This document shows, piece by piece, positions 45,388-59,513 of a stretch of 64,000 nt of DNA. Positions within the stretch are counted from its first letter, which is position 1; each line of letters begins with the position of its first letter. The notes under the pieces are model-generated. The model searched no databases, was not told the origin of the DNA, and saw nothing but the letters and a program-made list of their open reading frames with translations. The stretch comes from Solanum dulcamara (lineage: Eukaryota > Streptophyta > Magnoliopsida > Solanales > Solanaceae): the NCBI RefSeq assembly GCF_947179165.1, contig NC_077240.1, positions 53,034,001 through 53,098,000 on the forward strand, written 5' to 3'. Made by a program: the position numbers and the translations under genes.

Positions 45388-48300
45388 TGTCACCACCCAA
45401 CCCCGTAGGCCGCGACTGGGGTCCGACCTGGACCCCCGTATACCTACTTGTCAGTTGCAGTCACATCGGACTATGAACAAGGTGATACTACCCACAAAAA
45501 CCCCAATGAGTTAAAACTTCTTCGTGTTCGTTTGGCCTCTTTCATTCATGTCATAACATATAAGGACATGCAAGCCGACAAGGCTGCTATAAAGAAAATA
45601 TTCACAACGTGTCATCTAGGCACAATCGAAACGAACTCACAAACAACCCACATCCATATGTGTACAGACCTCTAGGAATAGTAATAGCAATATATGGCGG
45701 GACAGGGGCCCCGCCGTACCCCTGAATGCACAAATATAAACACATTAAGTGACAGTATAAAAATTTAGGCTCCAAAACAGTGAAGCACTTCCGACATAGC
45801 CGAGAGAAACTCCTAAGCTGACGGATCTCCAGAATGAATATCTGTACCTGCGGGCATGAAACGCACCCGCACCCCCCCGAAGAAAGGGGGGTCAGTACGA
45901 CATATGTACTGAGTATATAAAGCATAACATATCATAACTGAGACAACAACTGAAATGGGGATACAGAAGACATATATAACAATTAACATATTACTGTACC
46001 TGCAGCTTAGGACATGTAGTCATATACCTTATCATACCCTCTACCCGACCCTCTAGTGAACTCGGTATCATAATCGTTTCATCATAATCATAAGTCGTCA
46101 TATCATTATGTATATCATTTTATCATGTCATCAAATACGACATCATATCATCGTATACGGCTAACCTCGTATGTCATCACAGTATATCCGGTCCATTCTG
46201 GGGCTCGGGGTCACAAATGTATCCCTATAGTTTCATATGCATGGCTACATAAAGTATCCGGCCCTTTAGTGAGGGACTCGGTGAAAGAGTAGTGTACGTC
46301 TATAGCGTACCATCATCATACAGTAAAATACGCCGAGGAACGTTCGGCCCGATCCGTAATTTAAAACAATGCCGAAGAACATACGGCTCAATCCACATTT
46401 TCCATTATATCATCATATGTATATATCCGGCCCGAGACGCGGTGACGAGCATCATCACATACGGCGTCATCGTATGCTTCACTTCATCGTATACGGCATT
46501 TCATCCTCGTATACTACATATATATATATATATATATATATAGCCGGCTCGGGACTCGGTGAATGAATAGTAAAACTAGGCACGACCGCATTCCCGACCC
46601 TCTTATGGGACTCAGAGGAAGATGGGTTACAGGGTGCTCGGATAGAGTAGTGAGAAACTATATGCAACTAAGTCATCATTTGAGACTCAATGAAACAGTC
46701 AAGTGAATCGTCACCTGAAGATCAGAGTAGTAATCGTCTTAAGTATCTTCTAAACATCGTTACGGAGCATATCAACTGGAGTTTCAGGAATCGTAGACGT
46801 GTATCGAGACAAGGTGAAACAGCTTATGGAAGTAAAGACATTTTTCATCGCAGAGACTTTAGGAATAGGATCTGACACATTCAAGTATTATTCAGCAGAT
46901 AGGAGACTCGAGGGTAGTTCAACTATTTTAAGAATTCTAATACCAAGTAGTAAATAAAAGTTACAATCATACCTGGAGCTTATAACTAGAACTACCTCCA
47001 CCTCATATCATATGCTATTACATTTATACTTAAGACCTTCCAAAAGGAAGAACAGACAGGCTTTACATATACTACTATTCATGATCTAGTAGCCTGGAAA
47101 GGCAATAACTCAACTATTACAGGAGTCTTAACATTACAAAGTGAATACAGTTATGAATTACATTTGGAGTTTCACGAGTGGAATTATCCCCACATTTCGT
47201 ATACAAAGAATTCATAACTTATACCTAAGACATGCCAAAAGAAAAGAAGAATAGCTCTACATATTTATTCCAAAACACGCCAAAAGAAAGCTTCACATAC
47301 CTCGTATGGACTTCTCTTAATCACGTCCACGTCGTTGTCCTCGAAACCTATTCAACATGGAAGTAATGCAAGTATTAACAACCTTAGACTTCTTAGCAAC
47401 TTAGACTACCCACGAGTATTCATAACATTCATCCCTTCGCTCGCCTTCTCGACTAGTTCCTTAACTAGTTAAGGCGTTAACGAAAATCGGGCAGCACCTC
47501 CCCTATAATGTGCCCTATCCGAATTCCCAACCATATCCTTAACACCTGCAGCCAACCAAAAATACAACCAGCAGCTAATATATACATAATCATGGCAACA
47601 TTACACAATATATAAACCCCCAACAATTCACTCGAAACTAGGATACCAAAACTAGAGTTTTTAATCTTTCTTTCGTGAATCCTTTAATTGCAAAGCGGAG
47701 GGTCATGTGGATGCAACCAGCAGATCCCCCACATAATTTAGAGAACTTTTAGACCCTGAAACACGCCACAACACATCCAGCAGCAGCCCCCACGCGCACA
47801 ACACCTTATTTCGACAACAATTTAACTATAGTGATTCCAAATTTGTTTATTTCCAACGCCAAACTTTTCAAACCTTTTACCCAATTTCCAGCAGCCCTTA
47901 AGGTGTGTAATACACCCTAATTTAACATAATAAAATTCAAATTAGAGGGGAAGAACTTACCTTTCCCGAAATTGGCTAGAACTCGCCCAAATTGCGCCTC
48001 GGAACTTTTTTTCAGCTTGCTGTAACGTCGTGGCAGCTTGCTGTCCGTTTTTTGGCTGCACCAAACTCTAATATTTCTCTACTAATACTTCCATATAATC
48101 GTGGTATACGCTATATAATTAATTTACGGAACGAAATCGGAACTTACCTTATTTTTCTCCCAAGCCGTCACCCTTTTCTCTCTTAGCTTAGGGTTTGTTT
48201 TTAACTTCCTTTGCTGATGATTTTCTGATAAGGAACTGAAACTATGAGTCATTTAGCATGTATATAAGTTCAGCCTTGGAGGTGACACGTGTCATCCCCT

Positions 48301-48834
48301 TAGGGTGACACGTGTCAAGCCATGATTGGCCACAGTGTCATGCTGCCAAATAGGGGCTGCCACGTGTCAGCGGGGTCCACCTCCCCCAAGCAGCTGCATC
48401 ACCTACTTGACCCTAAGTAGGTGCATCACCTGCTTGCTTGAGGTTCTGCCACGTGTCGCTCCTCCATTGGCTGCCACGCGTCATCTTTTTCCCTTCCTCG
48501 CGGGTTCGTAATCTCGTCTCACTTTAAGAGCCTATGTAATCCGCACTACATAAGCTTGATATATCCTTAAGCAACTTAAGTGTATAAGACTCTTAACTTA
48601 GTGGCTTACGTAGGTAAATCGAGTTCTACGACTCATTTCTTAGCCTCCAACTCTTTCCGGATTCTTATGAATCTATCTCCAACCTCCCTTCTCGCGAGGT
48701 ATCACAATCTTCTTTCCTTAGAGTTGTTTGATAGTGTCGTAGCTTATCCGGCTCACATGATAGTGTCTAAGGAAATTAAGAAGACGTTCTGAGCTCAAGA
48801 GTGCGGGGTGTAACATCCTTCTCCCCTTTAACAT

Positions 48835-49206
48835 TCATCCCCGAATGTTGAATAAAACTTCCCTTAAGACTTTATACGGATCATTGGGAGATTCCTTTCT
48901 ACTGGAATAACATACATTTTCATCCAAGTAATTAATATACGAGTTCCAGGAATGGGGGCTATCTGTAGACATCGGGAATAAGTACGGACACCTGTGTTTC
49001 ATGTCCTTTTCAACCTCCCAGTTTATGTCTTCACGATTCTTATTCCGCCACAGTACTTTGACGGAAGCTATGTCCTTAGTTCGCAACCCATTTAATCTGC
49101 TGATCCCGGATGGAGATAGATTGCCCCTCGTAGGATAACTCCCTGTTACGTAGACCTCCTCCATGGGAAATATTCTGGGAGCATCATTCACATTCTTGCG
49201 GAGCAT
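48835..49206 (-). pseudogene. Element L pol remnant, duplicated copy
   Basis: The same 123-codon frame with VKVLWRNK and NWEVEKDM as at 29350-29721, with no amino-acid change found. It is a leftover of the integrase C-terminal/chromodomain-like end. Confidence 0.85.
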
Positions 49207-50290
49207 TGATCTGTGAAAACTGAATGTATTGTTTCAAATCGGACGGTAGGTCCCACTCATAGGCAACTTTATCTATTCTAAAAATGCCCTACGAAGGATC
49301 AATGTATCCCCTTCTTGCCGACTCTAGGCTGCTAATCGATATCTTGTCCCGGAATAAGCTTTACTTCATCAATAATTTACTGGATCCCTTCTGGGCCTAT
49401 CCATTAATCGAAGGGCAAAATGTCATACTAAGATTCATCTGTGTTCCTCAATCCCTTCTGGAATGATTTGCAGCGGTTAGCTATAAATTAAAATTTCCTG
49501 TCTGAGATAATAGATGTGGAAACTCCATGAAATCTTATTGTTTCCCCTACTATGTCATTTCGCATAACCCTCAGCTAAATATGCCTTCCTAACAGGAGGG
49601 GAACAGGTTGATTCTGTCAGCCCATCTACTATAGCCCGTATGAACTCCCAGTTCCTTAGAATGCGAGGTCAGCTCGTACTATAATACCTACTAACTGCTT
49701 TCCACTTCCGAGTCGGCATTCCCATCCCCTATAACAGGCTATCAAGTCTCTGATGCTCCTCCTCGTTTTAGCCATTATACAACTCCTCTTAATTCAACTT
49801 GTAACACCTTAGGTATGCTATCTTGTTCTTTTACTCAGATCTTCCTTCCAGTTTTATTACCGCACATTATACTGTAACTCTTACACAACCGTGTGTAGGT
49901 ACGTAGAGCTATTCAGAAAATGCTTTAGTGTCTCTATACTATCGGCTACCTCCTTCGGTCTAGGTTAGGGCTCCGCTAGGGCTTTTGTCCTTGATATCGA
50001 TTATATCTTAACTGTTCTGTCTCGAACCAACCTACACTTTTCTTTAATAGATTCTAAGTATGGCAATCACATTGTTATTACTGACTTCCTTTTATCGAAT
50101 AATCATTTGACCTCGCTCTTAGTATGCCAATGTTCATAAGCTGCACAACTATTCTTGTGCCATTTTCCCGAAGTGCGTTGTATTTCAGTCATAATCTTTT
50201 CTGTTTTTGGCTTACTCTGTTCTATATGTGTCGTTGTACTAACACGCCTTTATAATATCTTTTTGTCATACTTGCTTCGTTCCCTTTTTC

Positions 50291-50390
50291 ACTTCCCAAG
50301 GGGTCACCCATCCCAGTGCTACCCTCGTCCCAGCACACTTAACTTCGGAGTCTTGACGAAATCCGGTGCATTAGTGCGGGTATAATTACG
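50291..50390 (-). pseudogene. 5S rRNA-derived sequence in L, duplicated copy
   Basis: Appears identical to 30806-30905, in sense orientation relative to L. Confidence 0.8.
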
Positions 50391-51471
50391 TTCATCCCTT
50401 ATGGGGTCTCGTTTAAAGTTTAAGAGTTCCTATTTACATACGATAGCGTCAGTCGATTTTCTTTTATGCTCGTACTTCTCTTGTCCACTTCCCCCCTTTT
50501 TGGGTGTACCCATGTCATCCTCCATTTATTTTCAGCCATTCACACGCGAATGATTCTACTCCAACATATTTAACGTGCTGCGCCATATCTATATGTTCTG
50601 TTAAATCTCCCATACGTTAGGTTGCCTTTCTAGGAAACCTTAGCATACCCATAGGGTGCTTTAGTATTCGCAGTGTATCGTATAACATCTCATCTAACGA
50701 TTAATACTCGAGTAATATCCGTAATGTAGCAGTGCATTCAAAGCCACATTCCATTCATCCCAATCAGTAATTAGCGAGGGCTCATAATTGGTGCAAATTC
50801 CCCACTCGAGTGTACTTATACTTTAATGACTCATGTTTCGAGCTTCGTCATTATACTAACTTTATTCCAGTGGATACCACTAATCATTAGAGTGGAGTCA
50901 CGTGTACACCATACTTCTTTACGCCTCCTGAGCTTGCATCTTTGTTGGGTGCTTAAGACTCATTTCTAATCCTGCTTAACACCATATCAACTTCGTGGTA
51001 GTAGTGGCCTTGTCTTAATACTTTTTCATCGTACTATACCTTTAGTTCGTAACTGTCTATTTCTCTTTTTGTTCGATACTTATACTTAATTAATCGCATC
51101 TATCTTGAGTGCCTTTATTAGAACTTCTGTATTATTCCTTCAACTCATTTCCATTTTTGGTTGGGCGTAAGGAATTCCATATTTTCCTTTACTTATTCTC
51201 ATAACGGTGTTTGTTATATTCACCTGGTACCCCGTTCATAACCAGTCCTATAGTATAACACCGCTTGACTTTCTTCACAATTCTTACTATGGGCTACTTA
51301 CCCTTCTTAGTTAGTATTATCCTTAATGTTTCGCAAGCTGTCTTATTAACATTTCATATCCATCACAATGCTTTATAACTCATACTCTTGTCTTAATCAT
51401 ACTGTTACTTCCTTTAACCATAACTTGTCATAGTTTATCCCTATGTATCAATTCAGGAGATGCCTCGCCAT

Positions 51472-54400
51472 ATCATTTTATCCCGATCTATCAGTCTTCT
51501 CTAAGTCATCTTCCTCGGCTTATAGCTCTTTTCCAACTTCGTTCTACTATATCAATATCGACCTTCTAGTTTCTATTGCCATTAACCTAGCAATTAACTT
51601 ATTTCTTGAGGTCAGCCATACTTTGTTAGTCAAATCTCATCATTGTTGTGAGCACAACCTTCCCAGACATACTATAGCCTTATATCTCATTCTCTTTTTA
51701 TTTCTATGAAAATTTGGGCAGAGTTTCCTCTGTATTTCTCACTATCTCAATACCTGCACGCAGAAAATACCAACAATGCCTCACAGGGCACACATATATA
51801 TATTCATATTGTATAACATCTCAACCACATAGGGCACACATATATTGTCATATCATCTCATCTCGCAGCCACGCAGGGCACCCATAATTAACAGTATGGA
51901 AATGGACTTACTTGTTATGTCCACTCGAGCTGCACCTGTTACACTTTCATGTTTACCTTTCCTTTCACTTTTCAATTATATATGTCAATCGCATTTCAAT
52001 ACCTTACCTGACATAGGTCCTTCGTGCCTTTGCTTACCTGCGTGCTTCGTAATATCCAATATTGTCAGTTACTTTCTTCTATCGGCGTTGTCTTCCTACT
52101 AAAATCATAGGTTAGTATGAGGAATTTCATTTCCTATGACTCGTCTCTATCGCACAATCTTAGATATGAAAGAAAGTAACATCTTAAATGTCTTGTAGCC
52201 TTCTGTCTATAGATGTGGTTCAAAACACACCGATAGACAAGACTCTACTAGACACGATCTGTAGACATTCCAAGGACGAACTGCTCTGATACCACTTCTA
52301 TCACGACCCAACCCCGTAGGCCGCAACTGGGATCCAACCTAGACACCCGCATACCTACCTGTCAGTTGTAGTCACATCGGACTATGAACAAGGTGATACT
52401 ACCCACAAAAACCCCAATGGGTTAAAACTTCTTCGTGTTCGTTTGGCCTCTTTCATTCGTGTCATAACATATAAGGACATGCAAGCCGACAAGGCTGCTA
52501 TAACGAAAACATTCACAACGTGTCGTATAGGCATAATCAAAACAAACTCACAAACAACCCACATCCATATGTCTACAGACCTCTAGGAATAGTAACATCA
52601 ACATATGGCAGGATAGGGCCCCCGCCGTACCCCTGAATGCACAAATATAAACACATTAGGTGACCAGTATCAAAATTTAGGCTCCAGAACAGTGAAGCAC
52701 TTCCGACATAGCCGAGAGGAACTCCTAAGCTGACGGATCTCCAGAATGAACATCTGTACCTGCGGGCATGAAACGCAGTCCCCCCTCCCCCCCCGAAGAA
52801 AGGGGGGTCAGTACGACATATGTACTGAGTATATAAAGCATAACATATCATAACTGAGACAACAACTTAAATGGGGATACAAAAGATATGTATAACAGTT
52901 AACATATTACTGTACCTGCAGCTTAGGACATGCAGTCATATACCTTATCATACCCTGTACCCGGCCCTCTAGTGAACTCGGTATCATAATCGTTTCATCA
53001 TAATCATAAGTCGTCATATCATCATGTATATCATTTTATCATGTCATCGTATACGGCCTCATATCATCGTATACGGCTAACCTTGTATGTCATCACAGTA
53101 TATTCGGTCCATTCTGGGGCTCGGGGTCACAAATGTATCCCTATACTTTCATATGCATACCTACATAAAGTACCAGCCCTTTAGTGAGGGACTCGGTGAA
53201 AGAGTAGTATACATCTATAGCGTACCATCATCATACAGTAAAATACGCCGAGGAACGTTCGGCCCGATCCGTAATTTAAAACAATGCCGAAGAACATACG
53301 GCTCAATCCACATTTTCCATTATATCATCATATTTATATATCCGGCCCGGGACGCGGTGACGAGCATCATTTTATCCCGATCTATCAGTCTTCTCTAAGT
53401 CATCTTCCTCGGCTTATAGCTCTTTTCCAACTTCGTTCTACTATATCAATATCGACCTTCTAGTTTCTATTGCCATTAACCTAGCAATTAACTTATTTCT
53501 TGAGGTCAGCCATACTTTGTTAGTCAAATCTCATCATTGTTGTGAGCACAACCTTCCCAGACATACTATAGCCTTATATCTCATTCTCTTTTTATTTCTA
53601 TGAAAATTTGGGCAGAGTTTCCTCTGTATTTCTCACTATCTCAATACCTGCACGCAGAAAATACCAACAATGCCTCACAGGGCACACATATATATATTCA
53701 TATTGTATAACATCTCAACCACATAGGGCACACATATATTGTCATATCATCTCATCTCGCAGCCACGCAGGGCACCCATAATTAACAGTATGGAAATGGA
53801 CTTACTTGTTATGTCCACTCGAGCTGCACCTGTTACACTTTCATGTTTACCTTTCCTTTCACTTTTCAATTATATATGTCAATCGCATTTCAATACCTTA
53901 CCTGACATAGGTCCTTCGTGCCTTTGCTTACCTGCGTGCTTCGTAATATCCAATATTGTCAGTTACTTTCTTCTATCGGCGTTGTCTTCCTACTAAAATC
54001 ATAGGTTAGTATGAGGAATTTCATTTCCTATGACTCGTCTCTATCGCACAATCTTAGATATGAAAGAAAGTAACATCTTAAATGTCTTGTAGCCTTCTGT
54101 CTATAGATGTGGTTCAAAACACACCGATAGACAAGACTCTACTAGACACGATCTGTAGACATTCCAAGGACGAACTGCTCTGATACCACTTCTATCACGA
54201 CCCAACCCCGTAGGCCGCAACTGGGATCCAACCTAGACACCCGCATACCTACCTGTCAGTTGTAGTCACATCGGACTATGAACAAGGTGATACTACCCAC
54301 AAAAACCCCAATGGGTTAAAACTTCTTCGTGTTCGTTTGGCCTCTTTCATTCGTGTCATAACATATAAGGACATGCAAGCCGACAAGGCTGCTATAACGA

Positions 54401-57153
54401 AAACATTCACAACGTGTCGTATAGGCATAATCAAAACAAACTCACAAACAACCCACATCCATATGTCTACAGACCTCTAGGAATAGTAACATCAACATAT
54501 GGCAGGATAGGGCCCCCGCCGTACCCCTGAATGCACAAATATAAACACATTAGGTGACCAGTATCAAAATTTAGGCTCCAGAACAGTGAAGCACTTCCGA
54601 CATAGCCGAGAGGAACTCCTAAGCTGACGGATCTCCAGAATGAACATCTGTACCTGCGGGCATGAAACGCAGTCCCCCCTCCCCCCCCGAAGAAAGGGGG
54701 GTCAGTACGACATATGTACTGAGTATATAAAGCATAACATATCATAACTGAGACAACAACTTAAATGGGGATACAAAAGATATGTATAACAGTTAACATA
54801 TTACTGTACCTGCAGCTTAGGACATGCAGTCATATACCTTATCATACCCTGTACCCGGCCCTCTAGTGAACTCAGTATCATAATCGTTTCATCATAATCA
54901 TAAGTCGTCATATCATCATGTATATCATTTTATCATGTCATCGTATACGGCCTCATATCATCGTATACGGCTAACCTTGTATGTCATCACAGTATATTCG
55001 GTCCATTCTGGGGCTCGGGGTCACAAATGTATCCCTATACTTTCATATGCATACCTACATAAAGTACCAGCCCTTTAGTGAGGGACTCGGTGAAAGAGTA
55101 GTATACATCTATAGCGTACCATCATCATACAGTAAAATACGCCGAGGAACGTTCGGCCCGATCCGTAATTTAAAACAATGCCGAAGAACATACGGCTCAA
55201 TCCACATTTTCCATTATATCATCATATTTATATATCCGGCCCGGGACGCGGTGACGAGCATCATTTTATCCCGATCTATCAGTCTTCTCTAAGTCATCTT
55301 CCTCGGCTTATAGCTCTTTTCCAACTTCGTTCTACTATATCAATATCGACCTTCTAGTTTCTATTGCCATTAACCTAGCAATTAACTTATTTCTTGAGGT
55401 CAGCCATACTTTGTTAGTCAAATCTCATCATTGTTGTGAGCACAACCTTCCCAGACATACTATAGCCTTATATCTCATTCTCTTTTTATTTCTATGAAAA
55501 TTTGGGCAGAGTTTCCTCTGTATTTCTCACTATCTCAATACCTGCACGCAGAAAATACCAACAATGCCTCACAGGGCACACATATATATATTCATATTGT
55601 ATAACATCTCAACCACATAGGGCACACATATATTGTCATATCATCTCATCTCGCAGCCACGCAGGGCACCCATAATTAACAGTATGGAAATGGACTTACT
55701 TGTTATGTCCACTCGAGCTGCACCTGTTACACTTTCATGTTTACCTTTCCTTTCACTTTTCAATTATATATGTCAATCGCATTTCAATACCTTACCTGAC
55801 ATAGGTCCTTCGTGCCTTTGCTTACCTGCGTGCTTCGTAATATCCAATATTGTCAGTTACTTTCTTCTATCGGCGTTGTCTTCCTACTAAAATCATAGGT
55901 TAGTATGAGGAATTTCATTTCCTATGACTCGTCTCTATCGCACAATCTTAGATATGAAAGAAAGTAACATCTTAAATGTCTTGTAGCCTTCTGTCTATAG
56001 ATGTGGTTCAAAACACACCGATAGACAAGACTCTACTAGACACGATCTGTAGACATTCCAAGGACGAACTGCTCTGATACCACTTCTATCACGACCCAAC
56101 CCCGTAGGCCGCAACTGGGATCCAACCTAGACACCCGCATACCTACCTGTCAGTTGTAGTCACATCGGACTATGAACAAGGTGATACTACCCACAAAAAC
56201 CCCAATGGGTTAAAACTTCTTCGTGTTCGTTTGGCCTCTTTCATTCGTGTCATAACATATAAGGACATGCAAGCCGACAAGGCTGCTATAACGAAAACAT
56301 TCACAACGTGTCGTATAGGCATAATCAAAACAAACTCACAAACAACCCACATCCATATGTCTACAGACCTCTAGGAATAGTAACATCAACATATGGCAGG
56401 ATAGGGCCCCCGTCGTACCCCTGAATGCACAAATATAAACACATTAAGTGACCAGTATCAAAATTTAGGCTCCAGAACAGTGAAGCACTTCCGACATAGC
56501 CGAGAGGAACTCCTAAGCTGACGGATCTCCAGAATGAACATCTGTACCTGCGGGCATGAAACGCAGTCCCCCCTCCCCCCCCGAAGAAAGGGGGGTCAGT
56601 ACGACATATGTACTGAGTATATAAAGGATAACATATCATAACTGAGACAACAACTTAAATGGGGATACAAAAGATATGTATAATAGTTAACATATTACTG
56701 TACCTGCAGCTTAGGACATGCAGTCATATACCTTATCATACCCTGTACCCGGCCCTCTAGTGAACTCGGTATCATAATCGTTTCATCATAATCATAAGTC
56801 GTCATATCATCATGTATATCATTTTATCATGTCATCGTATACGGCCTCATATCATCGTATACGGCTAACCTTGTATGTCATCACAGTATATCCGGTCCAT
56901 TCTGGGGCTCGGGGTCACAAATGTATCCCTATACTTTCATATGCATACCTACATAAAGTACCAGCCCTTTAGTGAGGGACTCGGTGAAAGAGTAGTATAC
57001 ATCTATAGCGTACCATCATCATACAGTAAAATACGCCGAGGAACGTTCGGCCCGATCCGTAATTTAAAACAATGCCGAAGAACATACGGCTCAATCCACA
57101 TTTTCCATTATATCATCATATTTATATATCCGGCCCGGGACGCGGTGACGAGC
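51472..57153. repeat. Three tandem 1.89-kb units in duplication copy 2
   Basis: Units start at 51472, 53366 and 55260, each at ATCATTTTATCCCG, and each carries a PBS (52283, 54177, 56071). By diagnostic bases (CATTAGGTGACC, AAAGCATAAC, TATTCGG) the first two are alike; the third has CATTAAGTG, AAAGGATAAC and TATCCGG, like the last unit of copy 1. The extra unit therefore arose by re-duplication of the first type. Confidence 0.95.
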
Positions 57154-59508
57154 ATCATCACATACGGCGTCATCGTATGCTTCACTTCATAGTATACGGC
57201 ATTTCATCCTCGTATACTTCATATATATATATATAGCCGGCCCGGGACTCGGTGAATAAATAGTAAAACTAGGCACGACTGCATTCCCGGCTCTCTTGTG
57301 GGACTCAGAGGAAGATGGGTTACAGGGTGCTTGAATAGAGTAGTGAGAAACTATATGCAACTAAGTCATCATTTGAGACTCAATGAAATAGTCAAGTGAA
57401 TCGTCACCTGAAGATCAGAGTAGTAATCGTCTTAAGTATCTTCTAAACATCATTACGGAGCATATCAACTGGAGTTTCAAGAATCGTAGACGTGTATCGA
57501 GACAAGGTTAAACAACTCATTGAAGTAGAGACATTTTTCGTCGTAGAGACTTTAGGAATAGGAGCTGACACATTCAAGTATTATTCAACAGATAGGAGAC
57601 TCGAGGGTAGTTCAACTATTTTAAGAATTCTAATACCAAGTAGTAAATAAAAGTTACAATCATACCTGGAGCTTATAACTAGAACTACCTCCACCTCATA
57701 TGATATGCTATTACATTTATATTTAAGACCTTCCAAAAGGAAGAACAGACAGGCTTTACATATACTACTATTCATGATCTAGTAGCCTGGAAAGGCAATA
57801 ACTCAACTATTATAGGAGTCCTAACATAACAAAGTGAATACAGTTATGAATTACATTTAGAGTTTCACGAGTGGAATTATCCCCACATTTTGTATACAAA
57901 GAATTCATAACTTATACCTAAGACATGCCAAAAGAAAAGAAGAATAGCTCTACATACTTATTCCAAAACACGCCAAAAGAAAGCTTCACATACCTCGTAT
58001 GGACTTCTCTTAATCACGTCCACGTCGTTGTCCTCGAAGCCTATTTAACATGTAAGTAATGCAAGTATTAATAACCTTAGACTTTTCAGCAACTTAGACT
58101 ACCCACGAGTATTCATAACATTCATCCCTTCGCTCGCCTTCTCGACTAGTTCCTTAACTAGTTAAGGCATTAACGAAAATCGGGCAGCACCTCCCCTATA
58201 ATGTGCCCTATCCGAATTTCCAACCATGTCCTTAACACCTGCAGCCAACCAACAATACAACCAGCATCTAATATATACATAATCATGGCAACATTACACA
58301 ATATATAAACCCCCAACAATTCACTCGAAACTAGGACACCAAAACTAGAGTTTTTAATCTTTCTTTCGCGAATCCTTTAATTGCAAAGCGGAGGGTCATG
58401 TGGCTGCAACCAGCAGCTCCCCTGACTCATTTAGAGAACTTTTAGACCCTGCAACATGACACAACACAACCAGCAGCAGCCCCCACGCGCACAATACCTT
58501 ATTTCGACAACAATTTAACTATAGCGATTCCAAATTCGTTTATTTCGAACGCCGAACTTTTAAAACCTTTTACCCAACTTCCAGAAGCCCATAAGGCGTG
58601 TAATACACCCTAATTTAACATCATAAACTTTAAATTATTGGGGAAGAACTTACCTTTCCCGAAATTGGCTAGAACTCGCCCAAATCGCGCCTCAGAACTT
58701 TTTTTCAGCGTGTTGTAACGTCGTGGCAGCTTGCTGTCCGTTTTTTGGCTGCACCAAACTCTAATATTTATCTACTAATACTTCCATATCATCGTGGTAT
58801 ACGCTATATAATTAATTTACGGAACGAAATCGGGACTTACCTTATTTTTCTCCCAAGCCGTCACCCTTTTGTCTCTTAGCTTAGGGTTTGTTTTTAACTT
58901 CCTTTGCTGAAGATTTTCTGATAAGGAACTGAACTTATGAGTCATTTAGCATGTATATAAGGTCAGCCTTGGAGGTGATACGTGTCATCCGCTTAGGGTG
59001 ACACATGTCAAGCCATGATTGGCCACCGTGTCATGCTGCCAAATAGGGGCTGCCACGTGGAAGCGGGGTCCACCTCCCCCAAGCAGATGCATCACCTACT
59101 TGAACCTAAGTAGGTGCATCACCTGCTTGCTTGAGGTGCTGCCACGTGTCGCTCCTCCATTGGCTGCCACGCGTCGTCTTTTTCCCTTCCTCGCGGGTTC
59201 GTAATCTCGTCTCACTTTAAGAGCCTATGTAAGCCGCACTACGTAAGCTTGATATATCCTTAAGCAACTTAAGTGTATAAAACTCTTAACTTAGTGGCTT
59301 ACGTAGGTAAATCGAGTCCTACGACTCATTTCTTAGCCTCCAACTCTTTTCGGATTCTTATGACTCTATCTCCAACCTCCCTTCTCGCGAGGTATCACAA
59401 TCTTCTTTCCTTAGAGTTGTTTGATAGTGTCGTAGCTTATCCGGCTCATATGATAGTGTCTAAGGAAATTAAGAAGACGTTCCGAGCTCAAGAGTGCGGG
59501 GTGTAACA

Positions 59509-59513
59509 CCTTT
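59509..59513. repeat. Target-site duplication of element L copy 2, right side
   Basis: CCTTT following GTGTAACA, matching 45383-45387. Confidence 0.85.

Larger units (their letters stand above)
45388..59508 (-). mobile_element. Element L, duplicated copy
   Basis: Same structure as 25901-38128: 3' LTR 45388-48815, interior 48816-52298, PBS at 52283-52294, 5' LTR to 59508 expanded by two extra 1.89-kb units, and CCTTT at 59509-59513. Promoter block 48260-48455 and hairpins (about 45870-45912, 52790-52828, 54680-54722, 56570-56620) are kept. Identical flanking duplications show this is a segmental copy and not a second insertion. Confidence 0.85.
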
